Positions 49,799-58,252 of a stretch of 64,000 nucleotides of DNA are shown piece by piece. The position numbers and the translations under genes are program-made. A model generated the notes under the pieces. That model worked only from the letters and a program-made list of their open reading frames with translations, made no database searches and was not told where the DNA came from. Source of the DNA: CAKRZE01 sp045617585 (GTDB taxonomy: Bacteria; Bacillota; Clostridia; Oscillospirales; CAG-272); NCBI GenBank assembly GCA_045617585.1, contig JAZLIW010000149.1:1-64000 (forward strand), in the 5' to 3' direction. Within the stretch, counting starts at the first letter, position 1, and every line of letters begins with the position of its first letter.

Positions 49799-51739
49799 TC
49801 AGAACGCATTGCTCACGTCAACGACGGAAACGTCCGCGGAGGCACCCTTTGCCATCGTCTGCTTTACCTTCGCACCGTCAAGTTCATCGTCGAAAACGAC
49901 CAGGACTTCTTCCCCGCCGTTCGTGATCACGATATTATCGTAATACACGTAGTATTCCCCGTTCTCGAAATTTCCCTGACTGCGTTCGGGATGCGCGGCG
50001 AGCATCAGGTAGTCGATCGTCTTTCCGCTCAGTGAATCGAGGAAGAGAATGCGGTGATACCACTGTCCTTCCGCGAGATCGCGCAGATCGGTGTTCGGAT
50101 GGGCGCGTCTGCCCTCCGCGTCACCGACGCCGCCGTCACGCAGCGTGACGTTTTCCTTCGTCAACCCGTCAATCGCGCCGAAGCCTGAGAGCGCCGGAGA
50201 GGACAGGAACACGTCGTATTCCAGACGGTCGCCCTCCCTGACCGTATATCCGAGATCGGCGAAACGGGTAAAGACGTAGCCGAGGTTTTCGGAGGCGGGC
50301 AGATCCATCGTGACCTGATAGGAAATGACGCTGCCCTGCGGATCGGCTTTTGCGCTTTCGGTCGAGGGATCGTCCCACGTGGGCTTCACGGGATCGTTCC
50401 CTGCCATGTAGTTTTCGTCGTACGCTGCCCAGATCGCTTTGATCGTCGCCTCGTCTCCGCAGCCGCCTCTCTTCTTGTCGAAGCCCTTATACTGATACGA
50501 GGAGATCGTCCCGTCGGGACGATACAGACGCGCGGTACGCTCACAGGGCATGGCAAAGAAAGACTTGCCCGCTTCAAAGGAGGTGACCCACTTGTTCGCG
50601 TAATCCAGAAATTCGTGACGGTAGTCGTCCGGCTGGTTGGCGAACCAGGTGATCTCATCCATTCCCCAGACGTACGTCGAGCCGTAGGTCGGACGATTCA
50701 GATTCGCGTCGTCCACACCGAAGTTATCAAGCTCGACGAGATACGGGAGGACGTCGGTCTCCCAGCCGGAGTGGGTCTTGCCGCCGAGGCTTTTACCGTA
50801 GATCGCGTCGGTATAGCCCTGCTTGAAGAACGCGTTCTGCGGGTCGTCCTTCGTCGGGAAATGTGCCTTCTGACGGTTGTCGGAGGCGGGGCGGGACGGA
50901 TACATGTGGAAGTCGAAGAGCAGATATCCGTCGGCGCCGATGATCCCGTGCGTATGCGCGTTCAGGAAGACGAAATGACGTCTTGCGTGCTGCGACGCGT
51001 ATTCACGGATCATATTCAGTACCTTGGTCCAGCAGTTCCAGCCGCCGTCCGAAGCGCCGATCAGGTGGACCTGACCGAGATGGAGCGCTTCGAATCCGGT
51101 ATCGATATAACGCGCCGCACGGTAATAGAAGAACATCTGCGTTTCGAGCTGCGTCATATCCGGGACGGTGGTGTTCGCGCCCCACTGATCCTTATATCTC
51201 CCGTCCGGGAACTTCATCCGGTCGTAGGAAAAATTACGGTTCTCCGGCTCAAGTCCGAATGCCTCGAAAACGAACGCGGGAATCGGAATATCGTTGACGC
51301 CCTTTCCGATGCATTCAAAAATGCAGGCCTCGAACACGACGTCGGGATCGTTCAGATGGACGCCCTTGATAAAGGCCTCCTGACTGGAATATTTGGATTC
51401 TTCCGCGCCGGACGGATTCCAGACCGTCATAGCGCGGCAGATGTATTTCGCGCCGGTATTCAGAATGAACTGCTTGGCAGCCAGATCCTTGGAAAGGTCC
51501 ATATTTTCGCCCGAGATGGTGACCGCGTGCGCAAGATAGTTGGTCAGGACCTCCTCGGTCACGCTGCCGTCGAACTGATAATCGATCGTTCTTTTCACGG
51601 TAGGTTCCTCCTTCGTTTCTTCCGGTCCGGTCTCACCGGGGGCATCGGTATCCGCGGGTTTTTCCGTCTGTCCGGTGCAGGCTGCCGCGCACGGCAGAAG
51701 GAGCATGACGGAAAGAAGTACGAGCAAGATTCTTTTCAT
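49799..51739 (-). CDS. large lipoprotein of unknown function
   Basis: 646 residues. The signal peptide ends AAAC with the lipidated Cys at residue 21, then a short acidic stalk (about 25-50) follows. The body is rich in aromatic residues and contains motifs such as HLIGASDGGWNCW, FLNAHTHGIIGADGYLLFDF and MDEITWFANQPDDY; the last 170 residues look beta-rich and could be a carbohydrate-binding or jelly-roll module. I do not recognise the family; a surface polysaccharide-acting protein is a guess. The start is well supported by AAGGAGG before ATG 51739, and it has its own consensus promoter. Confidence 0.8.
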   Translation of the reverse strand: MKRILLVLLSVMLLLPCAAACTGQTEKPADTDAPGETGPEETKEEPTVKRTIDYQFDGSVTEEVLTNYLAHAVTISGENMDLSKDLAAKQFILNTGAKYICRAMTVWNPSGAEESKYSSQEAFIKGVHLNDPDVVFEACIFECIGKGVNDIPIPAFVFEAFGLEPENRNFSYDRMKFPDGRYKDQWGANTTVPDMTQLETQMFFYYRAARYIDTGFEALHLGQVHLIGASDGGWNCWTKVLNMIREYASQHARRHFVFLNAHTHGIIGADGYLLFDFHMYPSRPASDNRQKAHFPTKDDPQNAFFKQGYTDAIYGKSLGGKTHSGWETDVLPYLVELDNFGVDDANLNRPTYGSTYVWGMDEITWFANQPDDYRHEFLDYANKWVTSFEAGKSFFAMPCERTARLYRPDGTISSYQYKGFDKKRGGCGDEATIKAIWAAYDENYMAGNDPVKPTWDDPSTESAKADPQGSVISYQVTMDLPASENLGYVFTRFADLGYTVREGDRLEYDVFLSSPALSGFGAIDGLTKENVTLRDGGVGDAEGRRAHPNTDLRDLAEGQWYHRILFLDSLSGKTIDYLMLAAHPERSQGNFENGEYYVYYDNIVITNGGEEVLVVFDDELDGAKVKQTMAKGASADVSVVDVSNAF

Positions 51740-51767
51740 GTTGTGCCTCCTTACGTTTTCTGATTTC

Positions 51768-51796
51768 ATTATACAGTTCCCGTACGGTTTTGTCAA
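51768..51796 (-). promoter_or_regulatory. promoter of the large lipoprotein gene
   Basis: Perfect consensus on the minus strand: TTGACA (51791-51796), 17 bases, TATAAT (51768-51773). Confidence 0.9.
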
Positions 51797-51814
51797 TCTT
51801 TTCTTGCCGCTTCG

Positions 51815-53206
51815 TTATATTGCTGCCGGATCCCTTTCCTCCGTGAGTCTTATCCTGCGGTCCAGACGTTTTTTCAGGATCACGTAACAGATCATATGGA
51901 CGGAGAAGGTCAGGAACCAGGAGATCGGATATGAGAGATACAGACAGAACTGCGTCCGGACCGAGTCGAAGACCGTATAGATCCATACGATCCGGAAGCC
52001 GCAGGCACCGCAGAGGGACACGATCATGGGAACGACCGAATAGCCGATCCCGCGCAGCATTCCGACCATCACGTCCATCATACCGCACAGGAAATACGTC
52101 GGACAGATGATCGAAAGGCGGATCAGCCCCGCGGCGATATCCTCCGCATTATTGGAATAGATCCCGAGCAGCTCGCTGCCGAACAGATACGCGGAAAAGC
52201 CGAAGATCAGTCCCGTCATGGAGACGAGGAAGAGAGAACTGAACAGGATCTTTTTGATCCGACCGTACTTTCTCGCGCCGAAATTCTGACTGGTGAAGGT
52301 AATGGCAGCGTGATAGAACGCGTTCATCGCCGCGTACACGAAGCCCTCGATGTTCGCGGCGTCCCCGTTGCCTGCCATGACGGTCGGTCCAAAGGAATTG
52401 ACGCCGGACTGAATAATAACGTTGGACAGAGAAAAGAGCGTACTCTGCAGCCCGGCGGGAAGACCGACGCGCAGGATCTCGGTCAGCTTGTCCCGACGGA
52501 TCTTCAGCTTTGAGAGGATCAGGCGGAAGCTGGCATCCGAACGGACGAGGCAGATCACGACAAGAAGCGCGGAAACGACCTGTGATGCCGCCGTGGCGAT
52601 CGCAACGCCGGCAACACCCATCCCGAACGCGATCACGGTCACGAGATTGAAAATGACGTTGATCACGCCGGCGATCAGAAGAAAGATCAGCGGGCGCCTC
52701 GTATCGCCGATCGCGCGGAGAACGGCAGAGCCGAAATTATATACCATACACGCCGGGATCCCGAGAAAATAGATCTTCAGGTATCTGACGGCGAGCGGAA
52801 GGACCTGCGGATCCGTTTTCATGAGGACAAGGAGCGGTTCCGCCGCAAAAAAGCCGAAGACCGCGACCGCGATCCCGCCCATCAGGCTGATGAGCATGGA
52901 GGTATGAACGGTATCGTGGACGGCAGCATCGTCCTGCGCACCGTAATAGCGGGCGACGATGACGTTGACGCCGACGGAAAGGCCGAGGAACAGATTGATG
53001 ATCAGATTGATCAGGGACCCGGTCGAGCTGACCGCTGCCTGCTGGAGATATCCGGTCTCGCCGCTGAATTTTCCAACGACGACGAGGTCAGCCGCGTTGA
53101 ACAGAAGCTGAAGCACGCTGGACGCGATCAGAGGAAGCGTGAAGAGAAGCATTTTCGGGATGATCGCACCCGAACACATATCCATTTCCGCAGAACGGTT
53201 TTTCAC
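51815..53206 (-). CDS. MATE-family efflux transporter
   Basis: 463 residues with twelve hydrophobic segments in two homologous halves. The opening KMLLFTLPLIASSVLQLLFN and PLAVRYLKIYFLGIP are usual for MATE exporters, which expel cationic compounds using Na+ or H+. GTG 53206 is the start, with AAGGTGG nine bases upstream. The gene has its own promoter and lies 75 bases from the lipoprotein gene on the same strand, with no terminator between. The substrate is unknown. Confidence 0.92.
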   Translation of the reverse strand: MKNRSAEMDMCSGAIIPKMLLFTLPLIASSVLQLLFNAADLVVVGKFSGETGYLQQAAVSSTGSLINLIINLFLGLSVGVNVIVARYYGAQDDAAVHDTVHTSMLISLMGGIAVAVFGFFAAEPLLVLMKTDPQVLPLAVRYLKIYFLGIPACMVYNFGSAVLRAIGDTRRPLIFLLIAGVINVIFNLVTVIAFGMGVAGVAIATAASQVVSALLVVICLVRSDASFRLILSKLKIRRDKLTEILRVGLPAGLQSTLFSLSNVIIQSGVNSFGPTVMAGNGDAANIEGFVYAAMNAFYHAAITFTSQNFGARKYGRIKKILFSSLFLVSMTGLIFGFSAYLFGSELLGIYSNNAEDIAAGLIRLSIICPTYFLCGMMDVMVGMLRGIGYSVVPMIVSLCGACGFRIVWIYTVFDSVRTQFCLYLSYPISWFLTFSVHMICYVILKKRLDRRIRLTEERDPAAI

Positions 53207-53234
53207 CTGGAAACCACCTTCATTTCATTCGCCC

Positions 53235-53263
53235 ATTATAGCATTATCCGCGCCAAAAGTCAA
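53235..53263 (-). promoter_or_regulatory. promoter of the MATE gene
   Basis: Minus strand TTGACT (53258-53263), 17 bases, TATAAT (53235-53240). Confidence 0.87.
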
Positions 53264-53302
53264 GATTCGACCCCCGAATCTTTCGTTGTTCACATTCCGC
53301 TC

Positions 53303-53331
53303 TTGATATCATAGAAAAATCGTGATATACT
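53303..53331 (+). promoter_or_regulatory. promoter of mtaB
   Basis: TTGATA (53303-53308), 17 bases, TATACT (53326-53331). Confidence 0.8.
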
Positions 53332-53363
53332 GAATAAAACGGAAGAATGACCGGAGAAAATTC

Positions 53364-54659
53364 ATGAACGAAAAACAACACCGTGCTTCCCTGCTGACGC
53401 TTGGCTGCAAGGTCAACCAATATGAGAGCCAATCGATCGCGGAAGCGCTGGAACGCAGCGGCTTTACGGTCGTCCCCTTCGGTGAGAGAGCGGACGCCGC
53501 GGTGATCAATACCTGCACCGTCACGTCGGAGGGCGGAAGAAAAGCGAGACAGATGATCCGCAGATGCGCAAAGGAGCAGCCTGACTGTGCGATCCTCGTC
53601 ACGGGGTGTGACGCGCAGCTCGAACCGGAAAAGCTGCTGGCGCTGCCGGACGTAGTTTACGTCTGCGGCACGAGGAACAAGATGACGGTCGTCGCGGAGG
53701 CGCTCCGCGCCGTAAATGGTGACAGGGAGAAAAAGAACGGCGTCATCCCCGCAGACAGTCCCTTCGAGGCGATGGAGATCACGCGCTTTGAACGCACGCG
53801 CGCGTACGTCAAGATCCAGGACGGCTGCAACGCCCGCTGCACCTACTGCATCATTCCGACCGTGCGCGGAACGATCACCTCCCGTCCGAAGGAGGAGATC
53901 CTGCGCGAGGTCCGTGCGCTTGCGGACGCCGGCTGTCCCGAGATCGTCCTCACCGGGATCGAGACCTCCGCGTACGGGTACGGTCTGACCGACCTCATGC
54001 GGCAGATCGAAGACGTCGGCGGCATCCGTCAGGTCCGTCTCGGCTCGCTGGACCCCTCCTTCATGCGGAAGGATTTCGTCGACGCGATCGCCTCCATGAA
54101 AAAACCGGTACATCATTTTCATCTTTCCCTTCAGAGCGGGAGCAACCGTATCCTTGCACTGATGAAGCGGAAGTACAACCGGGAAACGGCGCTTTCCAAT
54201 ATGGAATATATCCGTTCCGTCATGCCGGACGTCATGTTCTCGACCGATATCATGACGGGCTTCCCCGGTGAAACGGAGGAGGACTTCCACGATACCGTCG
54301 ACTTTGCGAAGCGGGCGGGTTTCCTCCACATCCACATCTTCACCTATTCCAGGCGCCCCGGTACGCCCGCGGCGGAAATGAAGGATCAGGTGCCGGAGAA
54401 CGTCAAGATCGAGCGCTCCCATCGGCTGAACCAGGTCGGGGAAAGCATCCGCGACGGGATTTACCGTAAAGTCATCGAAAAAGGCGAGCCGATCGAGGTA
54501 CTGATCGAGACCGTCAAAGACGGGATCGCGGCAGGTCACACCGCGAACTTCCTTTCCTGCGTGTTTCCGGTCCCTGCCTGCGGCGACTACCGCGCTTCCT
54601 TCGTCAGAGTTCTGCCGACCGGGATCGAGGGGGACAGTATCCTATGCAGACTGCCGTAA
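53364..54659 (+). CDS. mtaB: tRNA t6A37 methylthiotransferase MtaB
   Basis: Radical SAM enzyme that converts t6A37 to ms2t6A37 in tRNA, 431 residues. The N-terminal MTTase domain holds the three auxiliary-cluster cysteines (TLGCKVNQYES, INTCTVTSEG, LVTGCDAQ); the radical SAM cluster motif is CNARCTYC; a C-terminal TRAM-like region follows. The opening GCKVNQYE separates MtaB from MiaB (usually GCQMN). It overlaps the GH3 lipoprotein gene by 16 bases. Confidence 0.93.
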   Translation: MNEKQHRASLLTLGCKVNQYESQSIAEALERSGFTVVPFGERADAAVINTCTVTSEGGRKARQMIRRCAKEQPDCAILVTGCDAQLEPEKLLALPDVVYVCGTRNKMTVVAEALRAVNGDREKKNGVIPADSPFEAMEITRFERTRAYVKIQDGCNARCTYCIIPTVRGTITSRPKEEILREVRALADAGCPEIVLTGIETSAYGYGLTDLMRQIEDVGGIRQVRLGSLDPSFMRKDFVDAIASMKKPVHHFHLSLQSGSNRILALMKRKYNRETALSNMEYIRSVMPDVMFSTDIMTGFPGETEEDFHDTVDFAKRAGFLHIHIFTYSRRPGTPAAEMKDQVPENVKIERSHRLNQVGESIRDGIYRKVIEKGEPIEVLIETVKDGIAAGHTANFLSCVFPVPACGDYRASFVRVLPTGIEGDSILCRLP

Positions 54660-55978
54660 TAAAACGCGGAGCGGCGTTTCTGCTCCTCCTTTGCGTCCTT
54701 CTGACTGTGCTTCTTCCCGCCTGCGGCGACCCGACGGCAAAAGAACCCGTTTCGACCGGTGCGGATCATCCGGCAGAGGATTCCAACCCCGAAACCATAC
54801 CGGAGATCCAAACCGACACCGAAAAGCAGACGGAGCCCGAAACGCTGCCTGAAACAGAACCGGAGACCGAGCCCGTGACGGAGCCCGAAACGGAACCGGA
54901 AACCGAGCCCGTGACGGAGCCCGAAACGGAACCGGTGACGGAGCCCGAAACGGAACCGGAAACCGAGCCGGAACCGGACCCGGTGGAAAAGCTCCTCTCC
55001 TCCCTCTCACTGGAAGAAAAGGTCGGGCAGATGTTCCTCGTCCGTTATCCCGCGACGGGTGTCGAGGAAGCGATCCGGGTTTACAAGGTCGGCAATATCG
55101 TTCTGTTCGCAAACGATTACGACGGGCTGACCGTATCGCAGGCAAAAGAAAAAACCGCCGCGCTTCAGCGTCTCTCCCGGATCGGGATGCTGCTTGCCGT
55201 CGACGAGGAAGGCGGAAAGGTCAACCGCATTTCCAAATTCAGCAGACTGAGAGACGCGCCCTTCCCTTCGCCGCAGGAGGTATATCTTTCGGGAGGAATG
55301 GAGGCGGTCGCCGCGGATGCCCGGGAGAAAGGAACGTTTCTCCGTTCCTTCGGCATCAACCTGAATCTTGCCCCGGTCGCCGACGTTTCCTCCGATCCGG
55401 ACGACTTTATTTACGCCCGCACCTTCGGCAAAGACGCGTCAATGACCGCGGATTATATCCGAACCGTTGTGACGGAAACGATGAAGACCGGCATTGCCTG
55501 CACGCTCAAGCATTTTCCCGGATACGGCAATAACGCGGACACGCACACCGGGATCGCCGTTGACGAAAGGAGCCTTGCCTCCTTCCGTGAAAACGATCTT
55601 CTCCCGTTCCGCGCCGGGATCGAGGCGGGAGTGCCCGCCGTCATGGTCTCCCACAACATCGTAAAGTGCATGGATCCGGACCGTCCGGCATCCCTCTCCC
55701 CTGCCGTCCACACGCTGCTGCGCGAGGAGCTCGGTTTTGAAGGCGTCATCATCACGGACGAACTTTCGATGGGCGCGATCCTTGCCTATACCGACGGAAA
55801 AAGCGCGGCGGTCGCTGCGGTCCTCGCCGGGAACGATCTCCTCTGCGTCACGGATTACCGGACGCAGATCCCCGCCGTCATCGACGCAGTGCGCAGCGGT
55901 ACGATCACGGAAGACCGGATCGACGATTCCGTGCGCCGGATCCTGCGTTTGAAATACGACCTCGGACTGATCGATTGA
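54644..55978 (+). CDS. glycoside hydrolase family 3 lipoprotein (NagZ-like beta-N-acetylhexosaminidase)
   Basis: 444 residues. The signal peptide ends LPAC with the lipidated Cys at residue 27, followed by a Glu-Thr-Pro repeat stalk (about 50-108). The GH3 catalytic domain shows the NagZ loop features: KHFPGYGNNADTHTGI with the His-Asp pair, VMVSHNIV, and GFEGVIITDELSMGAI containing the nucleophile Asp. It would remove GlcNAc from wall fragments outside the membrane. The start overlaps the mtaB end by 16 bases, so both probably form one operon. Confidence 0.92.
   Translation: MQTAVIKRGAAFLLLLCVLLTVLLPACGDPTAKEPVSTGADHPAEDSNPETIPEIQTDTEKQTEPETLPETEPETEPVTEPETEPETEPVTEPETEPVTEPETEPETEPEPDPVEKLLSSLSLEEKVGQMFLVRYPATGVEEAIRVYKVGNIVLFANDYDGLTVSQAKEKTAALQRLSRIGMLLAVDEEGGKVNRISKFSRLRDAPFPSPQEVYLSGGMEAVAADAREKGTFLRSFGINLNLAPVADVSSDPDDFIYARTFGKDASMTADYIRTVVTETMKTGIACTLKHFPGYGNNADTHTGIAVDERSLASFRENDLLPFRAGIEAGVPAVMVSHNIVKCMDPDRPASLSPAVHTLLREELGFEGVIITDELSMGAILAYTDGKSAAVAAVLAGNDLLCVTDYRTQIPAVIDAVRSGTITEDRIDDSVRRILRLKYDLGLID
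54846..54981 (+). repeat. Glu-Thr-Pro codon repeat in the GH3 lipoprotein stalk
   Basis: Units of 12 bases encoding ETEP or VTEP recur; the 18-base string GTGACGGAGCCCGAAACG appears at 54875, 54911 and 54935, spaced by 36 and 24 bases. Copy number could vary by slippage or recombination. Confidence 0.85.
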
Positions 55979-55983
55979 AAGGT

Positions 55984-56023
55984 CGGGACCGGTCCCCCAT
56001 GAGGAGACCGGTCCCGTATTTTA
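55984..56023 (+). terminator. terminator of the mtaB-GH3 operon
   Basis: CGGGACCGGTC (55984-55994) pairs with GACCGGTCCCG (56006-56016), followed by TATTTTATA. Confidence 0.85.
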
Positions 56024-56584
56024 TAAGAACAAGGGCCTTAACTGCTTTCCTTCCGCCGCGGCGTTGACCGCGCTTTCGCACAGCGAAAAATCGCAGACGA
56101 GGGAATACGGCTTTTTCTCCGGATCGTCCTGCCGCAGGGGGACGAAATAAACGGATTTCTTCTCGGAAAGCGTCCCGAGATTTTTCAGGTTCGCGCTCAT
56201 CGCGTCGTTGCTGGCGAGCGCGATCACGAGCGGCCTTCCCTGCCTTAAATGCGCTTTGGCTGCCATCGTTACCGGCGTGTCCGTGATCCCCGCCGCAAGC
56301 TTAGCAAGCGTATTGCCCGTGCAGGGGCAGATCAGAAGAAGATCGAGCGGCTCCTTCGGACCAAGCGGTTCCGCGCCCGCGATCGACGCGATCGGCTTTT
56401 TTCCGGTGCGCTTCTCCAGCTCCCCGATCAGTGCCGCAGCGGTCCCGAACCGCGTTTCCCCCGAAGCGCAGGAAAAACTGACGATCGGAACGATCCCGTG
56501 CCCGGCGGAAAGAAGCCGGTCCAGGACCGAAAGCGCCTGCGCGTGCGTGCAGAAGGAACCCGTCATCGCAAAACCGAGTTTCAC
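56021..56584 (-). CDS. spoVFB: dipicolinate synthase subunit B
   Basis: Flavoprotein-like subunit of dipicolinate synthase, which makes the calcium-binding dipicolinic acid of the spore core in the mother cell. 187 residues, normal length. MKLGFAMTGSFCTHAQAL and LLLICPCTGNTLAKLAAGIT are the characteristic stretches. The start ATG 56584 overlaps the stop of subunit A (ATGA). Confidence 0.94.
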   Translation of the reverse strand: MKLGFAMTGSFCTHAQALSVLDRLLSAGHGIVPIVSFSCASGETRFGTAAALIGELEKRTGKKPIASIAGAEPLGPKEPLDLLLICPCTGNTLAKLAAGITDTPVTMAAKAHLRQGRPLVIALASNDAMSANLKNLGTLSEKKSVYFVPLRQDDPEKKPYSLVCDFSLCESAVNAAAEGKQLRPLFL

Positions 56585-57462
56585 GTTGCGTCCCCCTCCG
56601 TTCCCGGTCCGACGCCTGACCGCGCCGCGTCCGTATACCGTAAGATCGCTTCGGCGATCGCGTTTCCCGCGGTCACAGGCGCCGTCTTTCCCGGAAGGGA
56701 AAGCGCCCAGATCAGACGGACGCCGTGTTCCGCAGCGTAACTTCTGTCCGCCCCGCCGGGAGCGGAAGCAAGATCGATAATAAGCGTCTCTGTCCCGATC
56801 TCCTTCAGCAGTGCCGCGTCAAAGAGCGGTGCGGGAATGGTATTTAAGATCAGATCCTGTCCTCCGACTTCGGACGCGAGTTCTTCCGTGCCGATCGCCC
56901 CGCATCCGGCGATGCGTGCCCAGACGCGGTCGGATTCCTTTCTTGCCGCGACCGTGACCGCGGCGCCGTAACCTTTCATGATCCGGGCGAGGTTTTTACC
57001 GATCCTGCCGTAGCCGGCGATCAGGACCCTCGCGCCGAAAAGCGTCGTGCGGAGCTGACCGAGCGCCGCCGCTGCCGCGCCCTCCGCCGTGGCGGCGGCG
57101 TTCACGACCGTCAGCGCCTCGTCTCCGAAATAATCGAAATACGCAGCACCGGTCTGACCGGTCCTGCGTTCCGTTCCTTCGGTTCCGCAGCCGAGGGCAA
57201 GCGTCTGCCCCGCACGGAGCGCGCCGAACACCGCCGCAAGCGGGATCGGGCTTTCGGTCCCCGGGGAGAAAACGTGGATCCCGTCGGTCGAATACGGCAG
57301 CGGCAGAACGATCAGCTCCGCGTCCCGTATCTTTGCGGCAAGATCCTCCGTTCCCTCTTTGATCCGCTCCGTAAGGAAGCCGGAGGCACGAAGCCGTTCC
57401 GTGACCGTATCGAACCTCATATCCCCGCCGAGGATCAGCGCGCGCATTTTTTCCGTCCGCAT
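56581..57462 (-). CDS. spoVFA: dipicolinate synthase subunit A
   Basis: Dehydrogenase-like subunit of dipicolinate synthase, 293 residues. The N-terminal part opens with ALILGGDMRFDTVTERL; the Rossmann motif ARVLIAGYGRIGKNLARIM is near residue 140; and ALSLPGKTAPVTAGNAIAEA near the C terminus is a family hallmark. AGAGGTG precedes ATG 57462. It is upstream of and overlaps subunit B, as in Bacillus. A sigma-K-like promoter lies about 70 bases upstream. Confidence 0.94.
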   Translation of the reverse strand: MRTEKMRALILGGDMRFDTVTERLRASGFLTERIKEGTEDLAAKIRDAELIVLPLPYSTDGIHVFSPGTESPIPLAAVFGALRAGQTLALGCGTEGTERRTGQTGAAYFDYFGDEALTVVNAAATAEGAAAAALGQLRTTLFGARVLIAGYGRIGKNLARIMKGYGAAVTVAARKESDRVWARIAGCGAIGTEELASEVGGQDLILNTIPAPLFDAALLKEIGTETLIIDLASAPGGADRSYAAEHGVRLIWALSLPGKTAPVTAGNAIAEAILRYTDAARSGVGPGTEGDAT

Positions 57463-57489
57463 ACTTTCACCTCTGTTTCATTTCGTCAA

Positions 57490-57521
57490 AGGACCCGCGA
57501 CCGTTACCGATCGCGGGTCCT
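57490..57521 (-). terminator. strong hairpin between the 2H-phosphoesterase gene and spoVFA
   Basis: AGGACCCGCGA (57490-57500) pairs perfectly with TCGCGGGTCCT (57511-57521), loop of ten. Only TTT follows on the minus strand, so it may be a weak terminator for the upstream gene or a leader structure of spoVFA. Confidence 0.55.
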
Positions 57522-57528
57522 CTGTGAA

Positions 57529-57555
57529 TATTGTATGCGGGAAACGGAAAGGGGT
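57529..57555 (-). promoter_or_regulatory. possible sigma-K (or sigma-E) promoter of spoVFAB
   Basis: Minus strand AC (57554-57555), 16 bases, CATACAATA (57529-57537), which matches the AC-N16-CATANNNTA pattern of mother-cell sigma-K promoters. spoVF is sigma-K dependent in B. subtilis. Confidence 0.5.
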
Positions 57556-58094
57556 CACTCCGAAACCGTAAGGATCTTATAATACAGCTCGGAATAGCTG
57601 TTCTCGCCGTTGTCTCTGTCCCAGCGCAGCAGGCTCACGCGCTCCACGCGGAACGTCCGGAACGGGACGGACGCGGTAAACGACGCCTTGTTGAAGGAGG
57701 GGGAAAGCGCGGCTTCCTTGGCGAGCGTGATCAGCGGCTGATAAGGCGCTTTATCGACCTTGCACCCCACGGTCGTGAAACCAATGGCAAGCTGTCTCTG
57801 CAGGGACATCAGCGGCTCACACCGGTCTGCACCCTCCCAGATCAGTTCGCCGATCGGGCGCTTGAAGGAACCGAAGCCGCCGATCGTCAGGTCAAACGGC
57901 TCGATCGTGATGCGGTCCATGATCGCCTTCAGGGGGCCCGTCTGATCGACCTCACCGAGGTTCACGAGCGGCAGGAAGAGCTGTTCCGCGGGCGTCGTCT
58001 TGCCCTTGGTCAGATACGGGCGGAGCCGCCCGATATCGTTGAGCAGACTTGCGCGGATTTCTTCGTTGAAACGGATCGCGGTCAGGATTCTCAT
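57555..58094 (-). CDS. 2H-phosphoesterase (ThpR/LigT-like) protein lacking catalytic motifs
   Basis: 179 residues with the layout of the RNA 2',3'-cyclic phosphodiesterase family: MRILTAIRFNEEIRASLLND at the start, and FTTVGCKVDKAPYQPLITLA in the second half. The two HxT motifs, normally HLTL before FLGEV and HLTLAR, read FLPL (before VNLGEV) and LITL (before AKEA). Both His and one Thr are replaced, so the usual activity should be lost. AGAGGAAC precedes ATG 58094 and a good promoter is present, so the gene looks intact and expressed. Confidence 0.75.
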   Translation of the reverse strand: MRILTAIRFNEEIRASLLNDIGRLRPYLTKGKTTPAEQLFLPLVNLGEVDQTGPLKAIMDRITIEPFDLTIGGFGSFKRPIGELIWEGADRCEPLMSLQRQLAIGFTTVGCKVDKAPYQPLITLAKEAALSPSFNKASFTASVPFRTFRVERVSLLRWDRDNGENSYSELYYKILTVSE

Positions 58095-58129
58095 AGCGTT
58101 GTTCCTCTTTCTTTCAGATTCTGTTTTTC

Positions 58130-58158
58130 ATTATACTCGCAACCTGTGAAAAAATCAA
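58130..58158 (-). promoter_or_regulatory. promoter of the 2H-phosphoesterase-like gene
   Basis: Minus strand TTGATT (58153-58158), 17 bases, TATAAT (58130-58135). Confidence 0.8.
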
Positions 58159-58197
58159 GCGTCCGGAAAGGTGTTTTTTTCGCCTTTTGAAAAACTC

Positions 58198-58226
58198 TTG
58201 ATTTTTACGGTTTTCCGCGGTATAAT
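58198..58226 (+). promoter_or_regulatory. promoter of hprK
   Basis: TTGATT (58198-58203), 17 bases, TATAAT (58221-58226). Confidence 0.82.
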
Positions 58227-58252
58227 AAGAAAAAAACGAATGAGGTTTTCTT

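Noticed and set aside
56021..57462. Flavoprotein/PanC-like decarboxylase reading of the two-gene unit
   Set aside because: The pair order, overlap and hallmark motifs fit dipicolinate synthase A and B much better.
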